A stretch of 28,523 nucleotides of DNA. It comes from Longivirga sp036510975. GTDB lineage: Bacteria; Actinomycetota; Actinomycetes; S36-B12; CAIYMF01. Position numbers and translations under genes: made by a program. The stretch is from positions 1 to 28,523 of the forward strand of contig DATCCY010000102.1 in the NCBI GenBank assembly GCA_036510975.1, in the 5' to 3' direction. Positions 23,246 through 28,523 of the stretch are shown in pieces. The notes under the pieces are model-generated. The model was given only the letters and a program-made list of their open reading frames with translations. It did no database searches and was not told the origin of the DNA. Position 1 is the first letter of the stretch. Each line of letters opens with the position of its first letter.

Positions 23246-23410
23246 CCGAAGGCGACGGCCTGGCCCGCAGGCGGGGGGGTGCGCCAACGCGCGATCCCGG
23301 AGGGAGCGCGCTTGGAGGCGCCAGAGGTCCCGAAGGCGACGGCCAGGCCCACAGGCGGCGGGGTGCGCCGACGCGCGATCCCGGAGGGAGCGCGCTTGGA
23401 GGCGCCAGAG
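23246..23410. repeat. 84-bp tandem direct repeat, two copies
   Basis: Copy 1 starts at 23246 and copy 2 at 23330; 77 of the 81 aligned bases are identical. Each copy contains a hairpin, GCGCG-A-TCCC-GGA-GGGA-G-CGCGC (23289-23311 and 23373-23395), and a CGCC-GAA-GGCG-like or related motif at its edge. The repeat ends 1 bp before the potC stop codon. Both strands are open, but the frames look like by-products of the GC content. Confidence 0.85.
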
Positions 23411-23411
23411 A

Positions 23412-24239
23412 CTAGGGCTCGGCGCCGACCTGCGTCACGCGACCGGGGCCGTCGCTCATCCGCATGGCGAGGTAGACCGGGAGGATGAAGGCGACGAGGA
23501 GGGCCGCGGCGACGGCATTGATGATCGGGCCCTGGTTGGGGCGGAAGAGGTTGTTGAAGATCCACTGCGGCAGCGTCTCGATGCCCGGACCCGAGGTGAA
23601 GGTCGTGACCACGATCTCGTCGAAGGACAGCGCGAACGCGAGCAGCGCGCCGGCGACGAGCGCCGACCGGACCGCGGGGAAGGTGACGTCGCGGAAGGTC
23701 TGGAACGGCCCGGCACCGAGGTCCATCGCCGCCTCCTCCAGGCTCTGACCGGTACGCCGGAGCCTGGCCAGGACGTTGTTGAAGACGACGACGATGCAGA
23801 ACGTGGCGTGACCCAGGATCACCGTGAACAGGCCGAAGGTGATGCCGAGCGGCACGAGCACGGTGTTGAACGCCGAGTTCAGTGCGATACCCGTGATGAT
23901 GCCCGGCAGCGCGATCGGGAGGATCACGACGAAGCTGATCGTCTCGCGACCGAAGAACCGGTAGCGCGACACCGCGAAGGAGATCATCGCGCCGAGCAGG
24001 ATCGCGATGGTCGTGGCCCCGATGCCGGCCTTGAGGCTCGTGACGAGGGCCGCGCGCACCCCCTCGTTCGTCGCGGCCTTCTGCCACCACTCGAGCGTCC
24101 ACGACGTCGGCGGCCAGCTGAACACCTTCGAGGCGTTGAAGGAGTTGATCACGACCACGACGAGCGGGAAGTAGATGAAGACGAGGACACCCGTGGTGAT
24201 GATCCCGAGGATCCAGCGGGTACGGCGTGACAGCGTCAT
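23412..24239 (-). CDS. potC: Polyamine-type ABC transporter permease (PotC-like)
   Basis: 275 residues with six membrane helices. The EAA loop that contacts the ATPase is LEEAAMDLGAGPFQTFRDVT, followed by FPAVRSALVAGALLAFALSF and the family motif DEIVVTTFTSGPG. This pattern is diagnostic for PotC/YdcV-type permeases of spermidine/putrescine importers. ATG 24239 begins MTLSRRTRWILG; the gap to potB is 16 bp. The gene ends at 23412, directly next to the tandem repeat. Confidence 0.92.
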   Translation of the reverse strand: MTLSRRTRWILGIITTGVLVFIYFPLVVVVINSFNASKVFSWPPTSWTLEWWQKAATNEGVRAALVTSLKAGIGATTIAILLGAMISFAVSRYRFFGRETISFVVILPIALPGIITGIALNSAFNTVLVPLGITFGLFTVILGHATFCIVVVFNNVLARLRRTGQSLEEAAMDLGAGPFQTFRDVTFPAVRSALVAGALLAFALSFDEIVVTTFTSGPGIETLPQWIFNNLFRPNQGPIINAVAAALLVAFILPVYLAMRMSDGPGRVTQVGAEP

Positions 24240-24255
24240 GACAGCGTCACAGCCC

Positions 24256-25170
24256 CTAGAGGTTCTCGAGCGCGCCGGTACGGCGCACCGCGAGCAGGTA
24301 GCCGACGATGACGACGATCGGGAACATCGCCGCCGCTGCGGCCAGCGGTAGGTTGTTCGCGACGCCGACGTTGTCGTAGATGATGTTCGACCACATCTGC
24401 GTCGTGCCGCCCACGATCTTCACCATGATGTAGTCGCCGAGGGTCAGCGAGAACGTGAAGATCGACCCTGCCACCAGCGAGGGCACGAGCAGCGGCAGCA
24501 CGACCCCGCGGAACGTCGAGCCGGCCGAGGCACCGAGGTCGGCGGAGGCCTCGAGCAGCGAGTCCGGAAGGCGCTCGAGACCGGCGTAGACCGGGAGCAC
24601 CATGTAGGGCAGCCAGAGGTAGGCAAGCGACAGCACGGTCGCAGGGATGCCGAGGCCCGGCCCCTTGAGGCCGAACGGCGCGAGCATCCAGTCGATGACG
24701 CCGTTGTTGATGAACATGGTCTGCATGGCGTAGCCCTTGACCAGGTAGCCGGCCCACAGCGGCATCGTCACCGCGATGACGATGGCGTAGCGCACCCGTC
24801 GGCTGCGCACGACCTTGGCCGCCATGAAGGCGATCGGCACCGCGAGCACCATGTCGATGACCGTGACCGAGACCGCGATGCCCAGCGTGCGCAGGGCGAC
24901 CGTGCGGTAGACGGGGTCGTGGAAGAGCGTCTTGAAGTTCTCGAGCGTCGGCTCCTTGACCAGCGAGCCGGTGAACGAGTCGGTGCTCCAGAACGAGGCC
25001 ACGATCATGACCAGCAGCGACCCGAGGTAGAGCACGACGAGCCAGAGCAGCGGAGCGGTGAGCAGACCCGCCAGCCGCACGCGCGGGTGGCGGTAGAGGC
25101 AGCGCGCGGCCGACCGCGACGAGCCCCCGGACTGGGGGCTCGTCGCGGTCAGGGTCGACTGAGCGGTCAT
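24256..25170 (-). CDS. potB: Polyamine-type ABC transporter permease (PotB-like)
   Basis: 304 residues with a short Ser/Thr-rich cytoplasmic N-terminus, then six helices. The EAA loop is LLEASADLGASAGSTFRGVV, and TFSLTLGDYIMVKIVGG is typical of PotB/YdcU. ATG 25170 shares a base with the potD stop (TGATG), so translation is coupled; the frame continues upstream to 25191 without a better start. It would pair with the PotC-like protein to form the membrane channel. Confidence 0.92.
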   Translation of the reverse strand: MTAQSTLTATSPQSGGSSRSAARCLYRHPRVRLAGLLTAPLLWLVVLYLGSLLVMIVASFWSTDSFTGSLVKEPTLENFKTLFHDPVYRTVALRTLGIAVSVTVIDMVLAVPIAFMAAKVVRSRRVRYAIVIAVTMPLWAGYLVKGYAMQTMFINNGVIDWMLAPFGLKGPGLGIPATVLSLAYLWLPYMVLPVYAGLERLPDSLLEASADLGASAGSTFRGVVLPLLVPSLVAGSIFTFSLTLGDYIMVKIVGGTTQMWSNIIYDNVGVANNLPLAAAAAMFPIVVIVGYLLAVRRTGALENL

Positions 25171-26387
25171 CAGCCCTTGATCTCGGTCCACGCCTGGACC
25201 CAGGCCTTGTAGTCGGTGCAGATGTCACCGCGACCGTCGAGGCAGTTCTTGGTCGGGGTGGTCCAGTACGAGATCGAGTCGGCGTAGGCCGCGTCGAGCG
25301 CGTGGAACTGGTCGCAGAAGCCCTTGGTGGCGACGTCGCACGCCCTGGTCTGCGCGGGCGCCTCGCCGAACCACTCGGCCACCTCGTCGTTGACCTTCGG
25401 CGAGATGATGTAGTCCATCCACTTGTACATGCAGTTCGGGTGGGCGGCCTTGGACGCGATCATCCACGTGTCCGACCAGCCGGTGGCACCCTCGGTCGGG
25501 ACGAACGACTCGACCTTGACCTTGCCGTCGGCGTTGATCAGGTTGGCGTTGATCTGCCAGGCGGTGCCCAGCACGCTCTCCTGCGAGTCAAACGACTTCA
25601 CCTCGTGGGTGTAGTCGGCCCAGTAGCTGCTGATTAGTCCGCGCTGGACCTTGAGCAGGTCGACCGCGGCCTGGAACTGCGTGTCGTCGAGCGCGTAGGG
25701 GTTCGTGATCTTCAGCTCGGGCTTGGTCTTCATGAGGTACAGCGCTGCGTCGGCGATGTAGATCGGCGAGTCGTAGGCCGTGATCTTGCCCTTGTACGGC
25801 GAGTTCGCGTCGAAGACCGCGCCCCACGACGTCGGGGCCGGCTTCACGACGGCCGGGTTGTAGGCGAGGACGTTGGCGCCCCAGCCGTGCGGGATGCCGT
25901 AGGCCTGGCCGTTGACGGAGTTCCACGGCTTGAGCTTGAGGAAGTCCGAGACGGTCGCGTAGTTCGGGACGAGGACGGTGTTGACCGGCGCGACGTAACC
26001 GCCGTAGACGAGACGCAATGAGGCGTCGCCGGACGCCGAGACGCCGTCGTACTGCCCGGTCGTCATGAGGGTGACCATCTCGTCGGACGTGTTGCCGATC
26101 TTGACGTTCACCTTGCAGCCGGTCTGCTGCTCGAACGGCGTGACCCAGTTGACCTTCGGGTCGGTCGAGCCGTTCTCGGCGTAGCCCGCCCACACGATGA
26201 TGTTGAGCGCGCCCTCGCCGGCGCCGACCGAGGTGGCCGCCGTGCCTGCGGGCGGGGCGGGTCGCTGCGTGCTGCCGGCGCTGGAGCTGCCGGTGCTGGT
26301 GGAACCGCTGCTGCTGCCGCACGCGGCTGCCAGCAGGACGACGGCAGCGCTGGACGCGGCCACCTTGAGCAAGCGCGAGGTGTGCAC
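25170..26387 (-). CDS. potD: Polyamine-type substrate-binding lipoprotein (PotD-like)
   Basis: 405 residues: a signal peptide ending in the lipobox LAAAC (Cys23), a Ser/Gly/Thr linker to about 58, then a type-II periplasmic binding fold starting LNIIVWAGYAENGSTDPKVN. Motifs YGIPHGWGANVLAYNPAVVK and TEGATGWSDTWMIASKAAHP are typical of the PotD/spermidine-binding family. Extra cysteines near the C-terminus (RACDVATKGFCD and CLDGRGDIC) may form disulfides. GTG 26387 has GGAGG 7 nt upstream. It sits between the ATPase and permease genes. Ligand identity (spermidine, putrescine or another cationic amine) is inferred from family only. Confidence 0.9.
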   Translation of the reverse strand: MHTSRLLKVAASSAAVVLLAAACGSSSGSTSTGSSSAGSTQRPAPPAGTAATSVGAGEGALNIIVWAGYAENGSTDPKVNWVTPFEQQTGCKVNVKIGNTSDEMVTLMTTGQYDGVSASGDASLRLVYGGYVAPVNTVLVPNYATVSDFLKLKPWNSVNGQAYGIPHGWGANVLAYNPAVVKPAPTSWGAVFDANSPYKGKITAYDSPIYIADAALYLMKTKPELKITNPYALDDTQFQAAVDLLKVQRGLISSYWADYTHEVKSFDSQESVLGTAWQINANLINADGKVKVESFVPTEGATGWSDTWMIASKAAHPNCMYKWMDYIISPKVNDEVAEWFGEAPAQTRACDVATKGFCDQFHALDAAYADSISYWTTPTKNCLDGRGDICTDYKAWVQAWTEIKG

Positions 26388-26466
26388 CTGCTACCTCCTG
26401 TTCTCATCAACCCCTGACGCAGTGCCCGGGGAGCTCGTGGGGACCTGACGGTCCGTGGGACGGGGT

Positions 26467-27546
26467 TCAGGCCCCGACGCGGTACTCGTGCTCGCGGCGC
26501 CACACCAGCCGCATGCGCGAGCCGCGCAGCCCGGCGACGTCGGAGGACGTCGTGTGGGTGTTCTGCGCCAGCGCCACGAGGCTGCCGCCGGCGTCGAGGT
26601 CGACGACGAAGCGCGTGGCGTCGCCGACGTAGACGACCTCGGCGACCGTGCCGTCGGCGCAGTGCTCGCCGGCGCCGATCGCGACCCCAGTGCCCGTGAT
26701 CCGGATCTTCTCCGGTCGCACGCTGAACACGCCCTCGAGGCCGAGGACCTTGAGCGAGGCCTCGCCGCGTAGCAGGTTCGAGGTGCCGACGAACCCGGCG
26801 ACGAACTCGGTGGCGGGGTGCTCGTAGACCTCGGCGGCCGTGCCGATCTGCTCGATGCGCCCGGCGTTGAAGACCGCGATGCGGTCGCTCATCGTCAGCG
26901 CCTCCTCCTGGTCGTGCGTCACGAAGACGAACGTGATCCCGACGTCGCGCTGGATCGCCTTGAGCTCGACCTGCATCTGCTCGCGCAGCTTGAGGTCGAG
27001 GGCACCGAGCGGCTCGTCGAGGAGGAGGACCTTCGGACGGTTCACCAGGGCGCGGGCGAGGGCCACCCGCTGGCGCTGGCCGCCGGACATCTCCGACGGC
27101 GCGCGGTCGCCGTAGCCCTCGAGGCGGACGGCCGCGAGCGCCTCGGTCGCCCGACGGACCCGGGAGGCCTTGTCGACCTTCTTGACCTTGAGGCCGTACT
27201 CGACGTTCTCCTGCACGGTGAGGTGCGGGAAGAGCGCGTAGTCCTGGAAGACCGTGTTGACGTCGCGCTGGAAGGGCGGGAGCTGCGAGACGTCGGTGCC
27301 GGCGAGCTCGATGAGACCCGCGGTGGGGAGCTCGAAGCCGGCGATCATCCGCAGCACCGTGGTCTTGCCCGAGCCGGAGGGGCCGAGCAGCGTGAGGAAC
27401 TCGCCGTCGGCGATGTCGAGGTCGACCGAGTCGACGGCGACGACCGCTCCGAAGGTCTTGCGCAGGCCGCGCAACCGGATCGCCGGTGCCGGTGCGGTCG
27501 CGGTGCCGGCGCTGCTGCCGGCGGGATCGGGGGTCACGGAGCTCAT
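26467..27546 (-). CDS. potA: Polyamine-type ABC transporter ATPase (PotA-like)
   Basis: 359 residues. Walker A GPSGSGKTT, Q-loop FQDYALFPHLT, signature MSGGQRQRVALARAL, Walker B VLLLDEPLGALD and H-loop FVFVTHDQEEA are complete. The C-terminal TOBE domain (VRPEKIRITG and beyond) places it with PotA/CUT1-type importers. ATG 27546 begins MSSVTPDPAG; the upstream in-frame extension is low-complexity. It is the first gene of the operon, 79 bp before potD; GGACC-TGAC-GGTCC near 26440-26455 in that gap could form a small hairpin that tunes expression. A possible -10 box TAAGGT (27651-27656) overlaps the csrA stop codon. Confidence 0.92.
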   Translation of the reverse strand: MSSVTPDPAGSSAGTATAPAPAIRLRGLRKTFGAVVAVDSVDLDIADGEFLTLLGPSGSGKTTVLRMIAGFELPTAGLIELAGTDVSQLPPFQRDVNTVFQDYALFPHLTVQENVEYGLKVKKVDKASRVRRATEALAAVRLEGYGDRAPSEMSGGQRQRVALARALVNRPKVLLLDEPLGALDLKLREQMQVELKAIQRDVGITFVFVTHDQEEALTMSDRIAVFNAGRIEQIGTAAEVYEHPATEFVAGFVGTSNLLRGEASLKVLGLEGVFSVRPEKIRITGTGVAIGAGEHCADGTVAEVVYVGDATRFVVDLDAGGSLVALAQNTHTTSSDVAGLRGSRMRLVWRREHEYRVGA

Positions 27547-27653
27547 GTCGGGGGTCCTCGGGGGAGTCGGGGGCTCCTCGCCACCGGCGGAGGCCGAGCG
27601 GACGGTGCGGTCGGGACACGGCTCCCCCACCGCGGCCAGTCGTGCACCGCACC

Positions 27654-27923
27654 TTAGCCAGGTATTCGTCGCGAACTCGAGGGCGGGGCACCGATTCCGT
27701 CGTGATCGTGACCGAATCGTACGTTTTCAGTCGTGTTCCGCCCCGGGCGGCGGGGGCGCGGCGGGGCGGCCGGGAGGAGGGCGAGCTCCCCGCGGCGTAC
27801 GCCGACGTCCGGGGCAGCCTCGATCCCGAGGCGCACGAGCGTCCCTCGGGAACCGAGGACGGTGATGGTGATCCGGTCGTCGAGGACGACCGACTGTCCG
27901 ACGTTGCGAGCGAGCACCAGCAA
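27654..27923 (-). CDS. csrA: CsrA-family post-transcriptional regulator with TTG start and C-terminal tail
   Basis: 89 residues. Residues 1-50 match CsrA: MLVLARNVGQSVVLDD, then ITITVLGSRGTLVRLGIEAA and VGVRRGEL. The RNA-binding features are kept: L4, the GxxG loop (G24-S-R-G27) and Arg44. CsrA binds GGA motifs in mRNA leaders. The remaining 39 residues are a Pro/Arg-rich tail absent in standard CsrA (about 60 aa). The start is TTG 27923: AGGAGG (27931-27936 on the plus strand as CCTCCT) lies 7 nt upstream, and the protein then begins exactly with MLVL as in other CsrA proteins. No fliW or flagellar gene is in the window. It lies just before potA, which may share its transcript. Confidence 0.85.
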   Translation of the reverse strand: MLVLARNVGQSVVLDDRITITVLGSRGTLVRLGIEAAPDVGVRRGELALLPAAPPRPRRPGRNTTENVRFGHDHDGIGAPPSSSRRIPG

Positions 27924-28056
27924 TGGCCGACCTCCTGCCGGCCCCCTCGGCGCCAGTGTCGACCCGGCCCGGACCAGGACGCGGGTCACCCGCACCCACA
28001 TGGGCTCGGTCGATCGCACGACCCCGGTGGACCCGCCGAGGGACGCGGTCGGCGGA

Positions 28057-28401
28057 TCAGCCGAGCGGGAGGTACGCCGAGAGGTCGCTGCGCTCGCCGC
28101 TGGCCCGGACCCGGCCGTCGGCGACGGCGTCCGCCCACATGAGGCGGCCGGCCGCGAGCGAGAGCCAGGTGCGCGCGTCGCACTCGACCACGGCGGGCGG
28201 CGTGCCGCGACGGTGGCGGGCCCCCTCGATCGCCTGCACCGCGGCGTACGGCGGCACCCGCACCTCCACCGCGTGCCCGGGAGCGGTCTCGACGAGGACC
28301 GCGAGGCTGGCCTTGACCGCCGCCCTGACGGCCAGGCGGTCCGGCGTCCCACCGGACTCCCACTCGTCGAGCAGGCCGGTCGCGTCGGACTCGTCGGTCA
28401 C
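28057..28401 (-). CDS. Sterol-carrier-family protein (SCP2-like)
   Basis: 114 residues. The pattern RAAVKASLAVLVETAPGHAV, EVRVPPYAAVQAIEGARHRR, GTPPAVVECDARTWLSLAAG and ASGERSDLSAYLPL matches the small actinobacterial sterol-carrier family protein that commonly sits near purF. It resembles the SCP2-like half of mycothiol-dependent isomerases and probably binds a hydrophobic ligand; the function is unproven. GTG 28401 overlaps the upstream hydrolase stop (GTGA), showing an operon. The frame is open upstream to 28515 but that part is an overlap in another frame of the hydrolase. The 133 bp between it and csrA carry nothing identifiable apart from the csrA ribosome site. Confidence 0.85.
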   Translation of the reverse strand: MTDESDATGLLDEWESGGTPDRLAVRAAVKASLAVLVETAPGHAVEVRVPPYAAVQAIEGARHRRGTPPAVVECDARTWLSLAAGRLMWADAVADGRVRASGERSDLSAYLPLG

Positions 28402-28523
28402 CGGACCGCGGCCGTTCCCCACGCGGGCAGGTCGGCCGCGAAGGCCAGGACCGTGTCGAGGACGTCGTCCCACCCGGCGTCGAGCATGAGGTCGTGACCC
28501 ATCCCCGGGAACCACACCGGCTC
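28398..28523 (-). CDS. Alpha/beta hydrolase, C-terminal fragment (rest outside window)
   Basis: The last 41 residues of a minus-strand gene entering from the right edge: EPVWFPGMGHDLMLDAGWDD, then VLDTVLAFAADLP. The GMGHDLML stretch is the catalytic-His region of lysophospholipase-type alpha/beta hydrolases, and the following helix is normal for their C-terminus. Its TGA overlaps the next gene's GTG (GTGA). The nucleophile and size cannot be seen. The frame is not listed by start-to-stop callers because the start is off the window. Confidence 0.7.
   Translation of the reverse strand, partial: EPVWFPGMGHDLMLDAGWDDVLDTVLAFAADLPAWGTAAVR

Noticed and set aside
23173..23415. 80-codon plus-strand frame through the tandem repeat
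   Set aside because: Its sequence is simply the repeat translated, Gly/Arg-rich with no start signal; better treated as non-coding repeat.
1..28523. CRISPR arrays, tRNA or rRNA genes, IS elements, prophage genes
   Set aside because: Looked for on both strands; no regularly spaced short repeats, tRNA arms, transposase or integrase motifs were seen.

Overview
The window is a high-GC chromosomal segment with strong G/C bias at third codon positions. It has GTG and TTG starts, several start codons placed 6-7 nt after a TAnnnT -10 box, a BldC-family regulator, a DUF3073 protein, and purF-purM next to a leucine/valine dehydrogenase. This combination points to an actinomycete (Actinomycetota). I cannot fix the genus from the sequence. 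No rRNA, tRNA, CRISPR array, insertion sequence or phage gene was seen.

Layout. 1-1.4 kb: the 3' part of a DUF4012 protein. 1.5-6.1 kb: a small membrane protein facing away from a four-gene unit made of an ECF sigma factor, a membrane-anchored beta-propeller that overlaps it by ATGA, and two paralogous beta-propeller lipoproteins. The second lipoprotein carries two single-base frameshifts. 6.1-8.8 kb: small detoxification-type enzymes (two VOC/glyoxalase-fold proteins and one dimeric alpha/beta-barrel protein) paired with divergent MarR and TetR regulators, with recognisable operators between them. 8.7-9.5 kb: a 31-aa membrane peptide, a doubtful 57-aa ORF and a small secreted protein. 9.6-13.2 kb: a low-molecular-weight phosphatase, a diguanylate cyclase and a secreted CAP-domain protein. 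13.2-16.4 kb: an MMPL-family exporter followed by a TetR regulator whose own promoter seems to lie in the exporter's stop codon. 16.4-22.3 kb: a conserved actinobacterial core block of bldC, a PfkB sugar kinase, a leucine/valine dehydrogenase, DUF3073, purM and purF. 22.4-28.5 kb, all on the minus strand: an alpha/beta hydrolase, a hairpin and 84-bp tandem repeat zone, a polyamine-type ABC importer (potC, potB, potD, potA), a CsrA homologue with a TTG start, a sterol-carrier-family protein and the end of a second hydrolase.

How the genes work together. purF and purM catalyse the first and fifth steps of purine synthesis and overlap by GTGA. The pot genes form one transporter. Each small VOC or barrel enzyme appears to be controlled by its divergent regulator. 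The most novel unit is the sigma factor with three extracytoplasmic propellers: apart from the lipobox cysteines, each propeller has only one close cysteine pair, which suggests a redox or envelope sensing module. The other notable items are the orphan CsrA, a 60-bp imperfect palindrome over the dehydrogenase promoter, six leaderless-type starts, and the tandem repeat abutting potC.
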